A stretch of 64,000 nucleotides of DNA from Liolophura sinensis. Lineage: Eukaryota > Mollusca > Polyplacophora > Chitonida > Chitonidae. The notes under the pieces were generated by a model that saw nothing but the letters and a program-made list of their open reading frames with translations, did no database searches and was not told the DNA's origin. Where the stretch lies: assembly GCF_032854445.1 (NCBI RefSeq), contig NC_088300.1, positions 67,306,984 through 67,370,983 of the forward strand. Reading direction: 5' to 3'. Shown piece after piece: positions 34,701 to 62,087 of the stretch (position 1 is its first letter; each line of letters starts with the position of its first letter). The position numbers were made by a program, and so were the translations under genes.

Positions 34701-37700
34701 CTGGCGTTCTAACCACCTCGGACACGGAGGCCCTCGGTAGCAAGTATAAGGTATATATGGAAATATGGAAAGTGTTTTATATCTGTTGTCTGTAGGCTAT
34801 AGCTGGATCGAATTTCATGAGAATTCTTATAAGGATATTGCAAATGGAAAACATGGTTGATGACTTACGATTTCACAAGGCTGGTTTTCTCCAGCCAATC
34901 AGCAGCCATGGAATATGCTTCTTTCTTCTTCAAGAACAGTTCAAGTTCGTGTCGCATTAAGGTGGTTCTTGTGGCGCGGCAAAGCTGTTTTCAAAGTAGG
35001 ACAAAACACTACACATACTGGACTACTGTAATTAACACTTTCGAAATTTTATCTAAACATTTTCCTCCCATGTCACGAGGGGATTTAACATAATACACTG
35101 ATGGGTAGACAGATTCATTGCGATGTATTTTTATTTTAAAGTCTGTCGCTAAATAACGCGGCGTCAGGTTTATGGGTGGAGAAAACGGAAGTGCCCGGAA
35201 TAAATCACTGGCCTGATTTGATAAATACCTGACAAATCTCCTGATTTAAAGCAGCACCCGAATTAACCACGCAGCAAGAACTGGGTTCGAGCCTGCAGCC
35301 TTATTGATCTCAGATTGATCACCTATAGCTGCGGCCCTCAAGAACAAGACTTTATCTCAATGAGCCTTCGATTGTCCCTTAAGGATTAATCTGCATGCAG
35401 TAGGCCGTATGTCTGGAGGGGGTTGGTGTCTGTATTCTACATACTCAACATTTCAATATTTATTGGGATATATGCGGGGCTATAATAACAATTGTACCCC
35501 CCCCCCCCCCCCCCCCCCCGACCCCGGCCGAATGGTTAACGTGGTAGAGCACGTACGTGGGAAGGTCTGCCAGCGGACAGCGGGTGGTCGCGGGTTGCCC
35601 TGGGCTATGCTCACACCACAGAATGTTGTCATACGAACACCCAATCAAATAATTAAACTAATATTCATTTATTTGATTAGTGTTTTACCCGAAACCCAAG
35701 AACATTTCACCCATACGACGGCGGCCAGCATTATGATGGGAGGAAACCTGGCAGAGCCCCATGGAAACCCACGATCATCAGCAGGCTGCTGGCAGACCTT
35801 CCCACGTACAGCCGGAGAGGAAGCCAGTATTAGCTGGACTTGAACTCACATATATATATATTGTATAATACCTTCAGAAAAAATGGTCTTTCGTTTTGTT
35901 CGGTCTGGATGTACTTCTTGTATTCCATTCGCATTTTCTCAAGCTGGACTTTCATCTCCTCAGGCGCGTCCGAGTTCTGGAATCTCTGGCGATTTCTTGC
36001 AGTCAACTCTTTCTCCCGTTCTTTCATCGACAAAGCCATTTTCCAGCAATAGTAATATGCCTGAAAGTAGTGGGACTATGACTGATTGCTTTTTTGACGT
36101 AACAAATAAAATACAATACGTCTGAAACAATCCACGTTTGTGTTCACTCTGTGTTTATCTACTCCTCGCGTCTTGAGATTCACAATGTATATTCATTTAA
36201 CTCTCACGTCACGAAATTCAGAATATATTCATTCTATCCTCACCTCTCGAGATTCACAGTGCATTCATCTAATCCTCTCCTCTCGAGATTCACAGTATAT
36301 TCATCTAATCCTCTCCTCCCGAGATTCACAATGTATTGATCTAATCCTCACCTCTCGAGATTCACAATGTATTGATCTTATCCTCACCTCTCGAGATTCA
36401 CAATGTATTGATCTAATCCTCACCTCCCGAGATTCACAATGTATTCATCTAATCCTCACCTCCCGAGATTCACAATGTATTCATCTAATCCTCACCTCCC
36501 GAGATTCACAATGTATTCATCTAATCCTCACCTCTCGAGATTCATAAAGTACACAAAAAATGAATCTGTTAAATTTAACAGAAAGTCTGTCGTCTGAGTT
36601 ATGCCATAATGCATTCCGTTATTAAAACACAATATTGTGTCATATTCAACACACTATCATGTCCAATACAGTCTTTATGTTAAATTAATAGAATATGTGT
36701 TATATTTAACAGAATAATCAGCTGCAAAAAAAGAACACATTCCAGCATCACTCGGATAACACACAATTAACAGATTATTTTTTGAGAATATTGCCCCTTC
36801 TCACGTCTCGAAATTCACATTGTATTCATCTTATCCTCACCTCTCGAGATCGCTTAATTTCTCTCAGGATGTTCGTCCTGTGTTTCATCATTGCCACAAG
36901 ACCCAGGTCATACTTAGAATTAACAAGTGTTTTATGGTTGTTTTCCGACTCTCCTATGATTCTACAAAAGAAAAGTAATCATAAAACACATACAGTGAGT
37001 AGGCTATACGATACATGATATTTTCCCACAGGTCTAGTACTGTGCATAGTATAATGGGTTTGCAGGTTCATGAAAAGAAAGTCAATTTATACCGTACAAC
37101 ATGTTTGTCTATATTCCGTCAACAGTACACATGTACATGCATGTGTGTCACCAGTTGTTCAGATTTAAAATGTGTTACAATTTATGTCAAACATATGTCG
37201 TTGTGCCGGGGCTCGTTACATGAAACATTTTAAACTTTAGTCCAGATTGAAGAAACTATACCGGACTTAATTTTAGATAACGGCACGGACCATATTAGAC
37301 AAGACAGATCGAATCGGTTGTGGCATTTGAGACATATAACATATTTTGAGATAATGACCCCTCGTCGTCATTTGACTGAAAAATTGGTAAGTACGACGTT
37401 AAACTCCAACCATTAATTCATTCATTTATTTTGAGAAAATTTTAATACGTTAAGGTATAAGTACACATGCAGATGTTATAACAATAATTTCACTCGGCAT
37501 GTCTTGTTGTGATGAAGAGCCTACAAATGAAATGTGGTTGATTCGGTTAAAGAAGTCACTGTTCTCATCTGAAATAATAGCGATTTGATAAGATATTATA
37601 CTGCAAAAACAGATGCAGTCTGAGCAAAACAGCCCTTTAAACCTCATATGGTAATGCGCATTTTGTATCCAATTAGTTGTTTCCAGATAACAGTGTACGG

Positions 37701-39456
37701 TACACTGCATGACTTGCTCCCACATCATACGACATGGTGAGTTTTGGGACTTTCTATGAACACTACAGTACATATACTTGATATAAAGCAAATGTAACGT
37801 TAGCCAGTTTTGTATCAGAGTAGTTCCAATGCTGAAAGTTTGAAGGTTCCCGGTAAAAGCACATGTACATGATTTACATACTGTCGGATCTTGTCGATGG
37901 CTCCGTTTTTGATAGCCAGGGCTTCCTGTTCCTCACAGTTCCGGCACTGAGTCTGAGCTTCTCGTATGGCCTTCACTCCAAAGTCGTCAGAAAATGGATC
38001 GTCTGCATGAAAAATGGCCAAAAAAAAAAATTACCACTTTCTGATAAATAAACATCCGTACATGACCAATTCGTAAGATATTTTAATTATTAAAGAGTCA
38101 GCGGCCTGAATACAAATTAGGCTACAGTACATAGATAGTAAATCAGAGCAGGGACGACAGTGTGTTAGTTGGCAAATTGACGGTGAAATCTGAGATCTGT
38201 TTTTATCACATATGCATTACCAGTCGCACAGTATTGCATTTTCCGAGAAAACTATATGAGCAGGTCACTTTTGCCATGTTTTTTACGGAACAATGCACAC
38301 CACACATTAATTTCTTACCTCGACATTTCATCCACACCTTTTGCAAATCCTTCCGACAGTAGTAAGCTGCATCCCCACATTGAACTTCGTGCTTGACGAT
38401 ACATTTTATCATTTTCTTCAAATTCCTCAGGCCATAAAGGCTGCAACAATTTCCATATATCTTTTAGATACGTCTCAACTAATGGTAATTTAAAGCACAG
38501 AACATGTTATATAAGTCTGCAATTTAGACTGCACCCATTTTGGTTATGCACCGTAAAAGGGCTCGCGCAGAACAGAGTCATCCAATTATAACTCTGTTAT
38601 AGTTAATAGGTTTTGCTGTCTTGAATGGAATGGTGTATTGGTAAAACGTTTTGCTGTCTTGAATGGAATGCTGTATTGGTAAAACGTTTTGCTGTCTTGA
38701 ATGGAATGCTGTATTGGTAAAACGTTTTGCTGTCTTGAATGGAATGCTGTATTGGTAAAACGTTTTGCTGTCTTGAATGGAATGCTGTATTGGAAAGGTA
38801 ACAGAATGATATATGATGCAAAACATCAAACATTATTACTTTAAGGTCGAGGGATTGCAAGGCACCTAAAGTAATGGTGGCGGTGTCCACCGGGTTGTCC
38901 ATGTTTCGTCTACCCATAAACATGACTACCCTTAATTGGGTAGGGGCAACATTCTTGAGTATATGCGCGGTAAAAACTGGACAATCTGTTTGTTAAATAT
39001 AAAAGACTACTCCAAAGAGTGCAGATCCAGAGCAGCAACAACAGCGTCATAGTTTGCAAATCATCAGACGTAGGCTTAACCAGCGAATTAGGCCTATACC
39101 GGCTCTTGACAATTAATCTCAGTTAGAGTTTTATTCTCACCGTTCATGTAACTGCAAAAGTAGTAGCAATTTAAGAAATACATGCACTCACTGAACGCAC
39201 AATTATCAATATCACAGAGTGTAGCCTATTTAGTTAGGCCTATAGAACAAAGCATGCAGACCTTCCCATGTTTCGGCATGCATTTGTAAACTTGACTATG
39301 GGGGCCTACAGGCCCTATATTGCCTATGTGCCACAGATATTCGTAAGCGAGTCTTTCTGAACAAACACCATACACTTACTCAAACCCATCTTGTCTAATT
39401 TTCTCCAGTATTGTGGCGGTGGGACACAATTCTGTGGAGTTCTGATGTCCAGCCAT
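28652..39456 (-). CDS. F-BAR-like helical protein gene, 10 exons, complete
   Basis: Ten phase-matched exons encode 403 residues. Residues about 20-290 are almost entirely charged amphipathic helix. The start (EDLYGLRNLKKMIKCIVKHE then AAYYCRKDLQKVWMKC) follows the F-BAR pattern 'ill-defined acidic start, Leu-rich helix, YxKxLxKl', and AYYYCWKMALSMKEREKELT fits the third-helix region, so I infer a membrane-curving F-BAR-type dimer module. Residues about 300-330 are Pro/Ser-rich with PPSPVTSPVK, a possible proline-directed phosphorylation site. The C-terminus is basic (DRRVRNKANKKRLK). There is no SH3 domain. A helical coiled-coil protein of another family is the alternative. Two exons end within repeat units of adjacent minisatellites (see findings). 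Confidence 0.78.
28815..29795. repeat. 22-bp minisatellite, about 45 copies, higher-order structure
   Basis: Units of the form GGCTTACATGTGTGTACGTG plus TA, rich in alternating purine-pyrimidine. A variant (ACTTACATGTATGTATGAGC) recurs at about 28863, 28973, 29106 and 29217, showing duplication of multi-unit blocks. It lies in the last intron of the F-BAR-like gene. Confidence 0.96.
29838..30487. repeat. 41-bp minisatellite carrying splice donors, about 15 units
   Basis: On the minus strand each unit reads AGTCTTCACACAG|GTAAGAGAACCTCC..., that is the end of exon 9 plus its donor. About 11 of 15 units keep GTAAG; others read GTTAAG, GTAGGA or GCAAGA. The array begins inside exon 9 (30448-30487) and extends 600 bp into the intron. 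Confidence 0.93.
30447..30560 (-). CDS. F-BAR-like gene exon 9, ends in a minisatellite unit
   Basis: 114 nt, acceptor GATACAG|, donor CACACAG|GTAAGAG, phase 1 to 1. Encodes NTVIKSSSNPDIPIATDQVL and EAKEENLPCESYSLHT. Its last about 40 nt are one unit of the 41-bp array that follows. An inner donor (CCCCT|GTGAGT) would give TGA at the junction with exon 10, so I chose the outer one. Confidence 0.82.
30561..33129. other. Intron 8 of the F-BAR-like gene
   Basis: About 2.6 kb with no exon, SINE or array that I recognise. Confidence 0.6.
33130..33241 (-). CDS. F-BAR-like gene exon 8, Pro/Ser-rich linker
   Basis: 112 nt, acceptor GGTGTAG|, donor AAAG|GTAATC, phase 0 to 1. Encodes EYDPMKDDVKRPPSPVTSPV and LLSANLAGDKEENK. 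Confidence 0.82.
33845..34040. repeat. Degenerate dispersed repeat (type D)
   Basis: GACAGGTACCTAACAAACCT and CCTGACTTACATGCAACATC match the 35160-35345 copy. Confidence 0.45.
34072..34206 (-). mobile_element. SINE-A copy, strongly truncated
   Basis: TTTATTTGATTGGTGTTTTA through CCATCCGCAGGTTACTGG; it abuts the intron side of the exon 7 donor within 25 bp. Confidence 0.9.
34231..34369 (-). CDS. F-BAR-like gene exon 7
   Basis: 139 nt, acceptor TTTTTTCAG|, donor GAG|GTATAT, phase 2 to 0. Encodes GGAKNGMVVFLRKQSHMMNA and EGWLKINCEEVAMPLYEVLH. Confidence 0.85.
34468..34735 (-). mobile_element. SINE-A, near full length
   Basis: Tail TTATTTATTAGATTG through the head (GGTTAGAACGCCAGCGCGGC on the minus strand), including the B-box-like GTGAGTTCAAGTCCAGCTCA. 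In the intron between exons 6 and 7. Confidence 0.93.
34869..34984 (-). CDS. F-BAR-like gene exon 6
   Basis: 116 nt, acceptor AAAACAG|, donor TC|GTAAGT, phase 0 to 2. Encodes RTTLMRHELELFLKKKEAYS and ADWLEKTSLVK. Confidence 0.86.
35160..35345. repeat. Dispersed repeat (type D), best copy
   Basis: GCGTCAGGTTTATGGGTGGA, GATAAATACCTGACAAATCT and a head-like GAACTGGGTTCGAGCCTGCA at the right, so it may be another tRNA-derived SINE on the minus strand (B-box-like GGTTCGAGCC seen on the plus strand). Confidence 0.5.
35499..35519. repeat. Poly-C run, about 21 bases
   Basis: Homopolymer next to a SINE-A-like segment (GGGAAGGTCTGCCAGC at 35560). Similar C-runs occur at 55650, 59332 and 59420; G-runs at 9381, 9532, 14296 and 14372. 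Confidence 0.9.
35662..35852 (-). mobile_element. SINE-A copy
   Basis: ATTCATTTATTTGATTAGTG through GAGCTGGACTTGAACTCACA type head junction; it stops about 20 bp from the exon 5 donor. Confidence 0.9.
35872..36060 (-). CDS. F-BAR-like gene exon 5
   Basis: 189 nt, phase 0 to 0, acceptor CTTTCAG|, donor AAG|GTATTA. Encodes AYYYCWKMALSMKEREKELT and a helix ending QTEQNERPFFLK. Confidence 0.87.
36150..36546. repeat. 36-bp minisatellite carrying splice donors, about 11 units
   Basis: Minus-strand unit AATCTCGAGAG|GTGAGGATTAGATGAATACATTGTG (split at the donor-like site), matching the end of exon 4 and its donor at 36841. Seven units keep GAGAG/GGGAG plus GTGAGG. About 240 bp of AT-rich unique sequence separates the array from a single unit at the exon. 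Confidence 0.92.
36841..36961 (-). CDS. F-BAR-like gene exon 4, ends in a minisatellite unit
   Basis: 121 nt, acceptor CTTTTGTAG|, donor CGAGAG|GTGAGG, phase 2 to 0. Encodes IIGESENNHKTLVNSKYDLG and MMKHRTNILREIKRSRE. The last bases (TCTCGAGAG) and donor are shared with the 36-bp array at 36166-36545. Confidence 0.83.
37350..37428 (+). mobile_element. SINE-B/C 3' tail fragment
   Basis: TCGTCGTCATTTGACTGAAA and GTACGACGTTAAACTCCAAC, the shared B/C tail. Confidence 0.7.
37882..38002 (-). CDS. F-BAR-like gene exon 3
   Basis: 121 nt, acceptor TCATGCAG|, donor CA|GTATGT, phase 1 to 2. Encodes DDPFSDDFGVKAIREAQTQC and EEQEALAIKNGAIDKIR. Confidence 0.85.
38319..38440 (-). CDS. F-BAR-like gene exon 2
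   Basis: 122 nt, acceptor GTTGCAG|, donor CGAG|GTAAGA, phase 2 to 1. Encodes LYGLRNLKKMIKCIVKHEVQ and CGDAAYYCRKDLQKVWMKCR. Confidence 0.85.
38608..38798. repeat. 37-bp tandem repeat, 5 copies
   Basis: Core TTTTGCTGTCTTGAATGGAA, TGCTGTATTGGTAAAACG. It lies in intron 1 of the F-BAR-like gene; the periodic minus-strand ORFs here are artefacts. Confidence 0.93.
39380..39456 (-). CDS. F-BAR-like gene exon 1, start codon
   Basis: ATG in the context CCGCCATGG, close to the Kozak consensus, then AGHQNSTELCPTATILEKIR; donor TTTGA|GTAAGT, phase 2. Confidence 0.82.
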
Positions 39457-39567
39457 GGCGGAACACGTCTGTTACGCCAATATGTCTGACTTATAACGTG
39501 GACGACGTAACGTCATGCGCGTCTGTATGTCATGGACACAACTGTGTCACAGAATATCGACAAAGAG

Positions 39568-39575
39568 TGACGTCA
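39568..39575. promoter_or_regulatory. Perfect CRE palindrome upstream of the F-BAR-like gene
   Basis: TGACGTCA lies 112 bp upstream of the start codon, inside a cluster of ACGTCA/TGACGT half-sites (about 39508 and 39609). It could bind CREB/ATF factors; inference. Confidence 0.5.
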
Positions 39576-39780
39576 CAATATATAATAATCACTGCACGCA
39601 TATAACAATGACGTTATGTGGAAAGCAGACTGGGTCTGGACATGACCATCGAATTCTGACATTTACTGAAAAACTATCAAAGTAAGAGCCCCAGCTGAAG
39701 CAACGACAGCTGGATTTGAATACGGGACCACATTGGTTAAAGGCTGATCGGCATGCACGCTACAAGAACGACGCTTTTCG

Positions 39781-40040
39781 TAATTTATTTATTTTTTTGA
39801 TTGGTGTTTTACGCCGTACTCAAAAATATTTCACTTATACGACGGCGACCAGCATTATGGTGGGAGGAAACCGGGCGGAGCCCGGGGGAAACCCACGAAC
39901 ATCCGCAGGCTGCTAGCAGACCTTCCCATTTACGGCCGGAGAGGAAGCCAGCATGAGCTGGATTTGAATTCACAGCGACCGCATTGGTGAGAGACTCCTG
40001 GGTCATTACGCCGTGCTAGCGCGCTAACCAACTGAACCTT
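39781..40040 (-). mobile_element. SINE-A, near full length
   Basis: TTTATTTTTTTGATTGGTGT to the head (GTTAGCGCGCTAGCACGGCG on the minus strand). Confidence 0.93.
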
Positions 40041-42660
40041 TTCGTAATTGCAGACCCAGGATCATGAAGACCTAAGACTTCGTCTTCACATAAGAAAAAG
40101 TTTATTATCCCAAAATTGTCCTTTTACATTAAGAATTTATATTTGTAATATAAGTTACTTTTTGGTTTTCACGACAAAGTTGAAGAAAAGTGTTTAATAT
40201 CAAATCTAAGGTCAGGAAGAATACAAATGATTGAATACAAAGGTGTTTGATCTGAAAGTTGATGTTACAGAAGTAAATATATGATGACAGTGATGACGCC
40301 ATTGGCATGTTCCCCTTGGATTTTAGAACCGTCATCAACGTCACAAAAATTGCTACAATTTTTTTTAAACGATGGGCATTTTCCGTCAATGATCGGTTTG
40401 TTCATTGAAACTTATTGGTAACAAGTGGTTGACTATTGGCGCTCGGTATAAGAGGTATAGGCCATGCAAGTATACTGGTCGACCAGGTGTCAGCCTGTTT
40501 TAATACAACGTAATGATATTTATGACCCAAATATAATACTGAATCGACGTTAAAACCCCTGCGTTCAAAACAAAAAAACATAAGCGGCTGACGATCAGCT
40601 ATGGGTTGATTGTGCGGTCTTAAATTTGCTGAGGACCACTTTGACTTTCACCATACAGTATGGTGCGCTAATCTGTACGTCATTCGTGGGAAAGTTTGTT
40701 AGTTTGCTTGCCAAAGGTCGGCGGTTACCTTGAGCAATCGTTCAGTTTTGCTCCATCCATTGAACTAAACATGTATAACTGTTAATGCATATGTGAAAAA
40801 TTATGGAGTAGAAAGAAAAGTCAACATTTCACCAAATGTAAAGAGTTTTTGTTATTTGTAAAAAAACTATGCTGTAAAAAGCATATTTTTTTTTCTCAGT
40901 TCAAAGCACATATAAGTGAAATCATATACATTGGGACAATCGAAAGCTCGCCATTTTATAAGTTTTATCCAATGAACCGCGAGTTATTTATAAAATCCGA
41001 GGACGCGTCTCTTACCGCCTATACATCGTCGGGACACTATTTTGCCTTTCAACCATATGTAGCGGGTACCAGTGACGCAGTACCGTGTTTCCAGTTGAAT
41101 TCACATGGCGATTCCCTTTGCCTCGTAAAAATTCCTCATTAAAAGTAGATTTATACAGTAACCAAACACAGGTCCCGTTTATGTCTGTTTCCCCTCTCTG
41201 CTTAATAAACACGTTATATTAATTTTTGTTATCTTCTCTTTAAGAGTATAGCCGCCATTGTATAAGTGAGGGATTCGTAACCATAGCGTTGAACAGCAAA
41301 TAAATGGAATATATCGAATATAAGGACACAATCGAACAGTGAAGCGACCTAGCTACACCCATAAAGCCTGAGTGCATGAACGAGACAATTTAACAGGTTA
41401 TTAATTAACCTCGTATCGGAATATTCTGGTCAATAAAAGCTTTTCAGGCTCAGAGATACCATGCTTTCTACTTAACTTTCCCTCTAACGCATTATTTAAA
41501 ATTTTGTCAGACCTACATGATAAAGTATCGGGGTCTAGAGCTTTTGGAGTGGGTGGTGATCATCTACAATTTGACTGAAATTTATTTAAAATACTTTCTG
41601 CTCATAAAGATAAAATTGATATTGGGCGATCATTTGATGGCTCAGTTGATTTTCCAAGTTTGAAGAAGGTTTAACAACATTTTAGAGTTGCACAAATCAT
41701 GACATTAAAGAGGAAACCATATTTTATAGCTTATACAGAACATGAAAACCATGCACATGTACCATTCTGAAGTTCACTTGGACTTTGGCGTAAACATTTG
41801 AGGAGATTTAGTGGCATTTTACAGAGATGCAAATGGTGCGATTCCATAGAGATTTCTTCCTCAGCATCGGTGAGACAGTTGAGGGGATATAGGCCTTGCG
41901 TATGTAAGGGCCACACAGAACATGAAAACCCGATATTTTCCAAAGAAAATATACGGTAAGATGTATATGTGGTTAATATTTTGAATGGCTCAAGTGTACA
42001 ACGCAAGGCGACATAAAAAAGCATGATAACGGGAAAAAAGCAAACACCTCATACTGTTTTATCAACGAAAATTTTCTAACATCATCATGCCGATGCATCC
42101 TCTACAGGCCTAACCTCACACGTTTCACAACAAGGAACTGAGAACAAGCATCGAAACCAGTTCCTAACTTAATTTAAGACAGAACTTTTTATATTTTTTG
42201 TGAGCAATAGCTTCACGCAAACCAAAATATTATGTGCCTCAGTGCAAAAGTAAAAATACAGGAGTAGGCTATATGTGCGTGGGAGCAATCCCAGGAAACT
42301 TGATCAATAGACTACTCCAAGTAGGCCCATCTGGCATATGTTATGTGGAAAAGGGAGTTTAAATGATATGGGCAAGCTATGGAAAAAATGCACAACGTAG
42401 TCCAAGATCAGTTTAAGACACTTACAACTTGGTCTGATGACAATAAAGGTGTTGAGGCAAAATCAACTTTTAAGCTCGGTATTCCGACTTTTAAAGTCCG
42501 GGTCCACCTGTCTTTCGAACGGAGCAAACATAAAATAAAATAAAATAAAATAAAATAAAAGACTTTCTCCCCCACCCGCCACCATGTCAATTTTTTTTTT
42601 TTTTTTTGTTTTTTTGTTTTTTTTTTTTCCTTTTCCTAGGAATTTTTCACATGTCGCTTA
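40041..42660. other. Intergenic region between the F-BAR-like and CCDC85 genes
   Basis: No gene supported. It contains a (TAAAA)n stretch at 42534-42559 and poly-T at 42590-42630. The open frame at 40849-41142 has no recognisable features or splice context. Confidence 0.55.
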
Positions 42661-42679
42661 CGGCCTGGGCCTATATTAT

Positions 42680-42838
42680 TTGATTTATTTTATTTGATTG
42701 GTGTTTTACGCCGTACTCAAGAATATTTCACTTGTACGGCGGTGGCCAGCATTATGGTGGGTGGAATCCAGGCAGAGCCCGGGGGATACCCACGACCATC
42801 CGCAGGTTGATGGCAGACCTTCCCACGTACAGCTGGGG
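42680..42838 (-). mobile_element. SINE-A copy, truncated head
   Basis: TTTATTTGATTGGTGTTTTA through GGCAGACCTTCCCACGTACA. Confidence 0.9.
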
Positions 42839-43079
42839 CCGATATTATATAGCGCTTCTGTTAGCCAACCGGTACATTAGTGCTGGATGAGAAATTGACA
42901 ATCGCGGGCCTACGGTTTAGAAAAATTAAAATAGGCCTACAGGCCGTATTATTTTTATACGGTTTCCCTACTACCGGAACTATAGGCCCCTCGGAAACAA
43001 CACCATTTAATAACTGTTATTGCTTTGTTTTTATTGCCCTCTAACACCTTCCCCTTTTTCGATAAGCCAGCTGCCTTCC

Positions 43080-43503
43080 CACTTCCATTTGTCTGTGTGG
43101 TGGCGCCCCCTAGCGTTGACCTCGGCACTCATCGGAAGCAGTATCGGAATGTCAGAGGTCAGCCATATTGCGGTGGGACTCACGAGCGAAGGAGACAGCA
43201 TAGTTTGTCAACTTCTCCTCGTGTTTGGCGTGTTTTGACTGGAACCCAATGTGCTGTTTTCCGTCCACTGACCCAGTTTAGTGGCAGTGGGGACAAAGTA
43301 AGTGCAGCATAAGCGAAGTTTGTCGATGGAAAAAAAAGACAACAATGACTGAAGTGTTGATGGGTTGAACAGCGAAGTTTCTTGTCTCGTGTTCGACTCA
43401 CAAGCGAGTGGCAGAGCGAGTGGCTTCTTCAAAACACCCCGGCATTCAACTCACACATCGATGGAAGCTTGTGGAGAGAGCTACTGCTACGGATAATTGG
43501 CAG
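43080..43503 (+). promoter_or_regulatory. CpG-rich promoter and non-coding first exon of CCDC85 (candidate)
   Basis: Locally GC- and CpG-rich relative to flanks and ending in GGCAG|GTGACT, a usable donor. The coding exon at 45233 has an acceptor 10 nt before its ATG, so an upstream non-coding exon must exist; this is the best candidate. Confidence 0.5.
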
Positions 43504-60237
<16,734 letters not shown>

Positions 60238-60679
60238 TCAGGAGTCAACTTAAAAGTTCACAGTGTGAAACACATCTGTATTAAGATTTAGAGTAGGTTC
60301 TAGTGCACATGACCAATATGGGGCTAGAGGTAGATAAACAGCAATATGTATCTCTTTGTTAAACATTGTAACCCTTGGCAATCAAACATATAAGAGGGTT
60401 TGCTTGACCTACGCATGTAATTTTGGCAGCCATACTGGAGTACAGCTGCTTTGCCAGCCCATGTGAACAGAACACCAATCTGGCTGACTAGCTGTTGTAG
60501 TGCTAGTGGGATGATGTCACACGCAACCCTCCTCTCTGCAGGACATTTTGTGTGTATTTATGATGTGAATCTTTGGGACACCTGAAATTGTAAAATATGG
60601 GATAGAATTATTCAGGGCAGCTGACCATTCTACAGAACCACCAGTCTAGAGCTGCTTAGTTAAATGCGCAGTTATGTGG

Positions 60680-60932
60680 CCTCCGTGACCTCGTGGGATG
60701 GTGCTAGTGCAGAACAGTGACTTGCGGAACCTCTCATCAAAGCCGTCGCTTTGAGGTAAAGTCCAACTCATGGTGGCTTTCCCTTTAGTCGTACGTGCGA
60801 TGGTCTGCCAGAAACCTCTGGATGTTCGTGGCTTTCCCTGCACTCTGCCCCATGTTTCCTCCCGTCTGCTGGCTGCAGTCGTATAAGTGAAATATTCTTG
60901 AGTATGATGTAAAACACCAAACAAATAAACAA
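60680..60932 (+). mobile_element. SINE-A copy, diverged
   Basis: GGCCTCCGTGACCTCGTGG head to GTAAAACACCAAACAAATAA tail. Confidence 0.88.
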
Positions 60933-62087
60933 ATTGTCCTGTACACCACCATAATGTTCGCCACCTTCATACGAGTGAAATATAAGGCAACTCTAATCAG
61001 ATACATGAATAAATCGGCTTGCGCTTCTGCTTGTCTGCCATATGACCTCTTCTGCGCATGTGTACTGATGCACTTGTAACTGCCATCTGGCTTCATAGCA
61101 TCTCTGATCATGTGCAGCCATTCCTTTGAATGCATCACTACTAAAAGTTATATACCACAGACGTTGTTAGGAAATCAGCAATGTCAGTGAAATATGAAAA
61201 CATTGTCATGTGACTATTTACCTCAGTAGACTAAGGCATGCAGCATGCTTATGTGAGAGCAAGTCACAAAGTAGACTGACAATTCCTCTGAAAACAAGGT
61301 TAGATTTGAAATGTTACTCCGTTGTTATATTCATCACTTTTTAGACACCATTTTGTGACCAGGGTAACTACATGTATTTTGCTGAACACAATACTCAGGT
61401 GTTTGATGAAATATGCAAGTCATTCTTTGAAATATGTCATGGAAGTTGTGCTCTATTAAAATGTGATAACAGTTCAATGATTAAGTTTTCTAAGGTTCTA
61501 AGAACTAAGTTTGTCACCACATATCTGTAAAAATAGAATGATTTAAGTTCATTACTTTTTCAAATGTTTCATTCATATATTAGGTCAAATCATGATGTCT
61601 GTATTTTGATCATGCTGTATGTGTTTGTCAATTATTTTTTTTTTGTTTGTTTCTTGTTGTTTTTTTTTTGGGGTCAGCAGGAAGTTGCAGGTGCACAATA
61701 ACACAGAAGAGAGATTATTTTTGCAGTTTCACTGAGACAAGTATTTACATTTTGTATTTGACAATAACATGGTTGTGACTTTTTTTGACTTGCTTTATAA
61801 TATAACTTCATTTCCTACAGCTACATATAAACATGAATTAATCATTTTGCAGATTTGTATATAATATAGTTTTCTGATGGGAATGTGCTTGTTGGCTTAC
61901 ATATCGCCCTCATACTGATTTATATCATTGTGTAAATAGTTTATTCTATTGTTTTAGGACTGAAAACAAATACATGTATACATTTGTGTTGAACCCTGAA
62001 CTGACAAAGCACCTTGATAAAGGATATTCACTGATTTTATGGCCTCCTGCCTGGTCAGTTGACTTTTATTATACTACTTTTATGACT

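Noticed and set aside
40849-41142. 97-codon plus-strand ORF
   Set aside because: No recognised motif, no splice context, AT-rich intergenic position.
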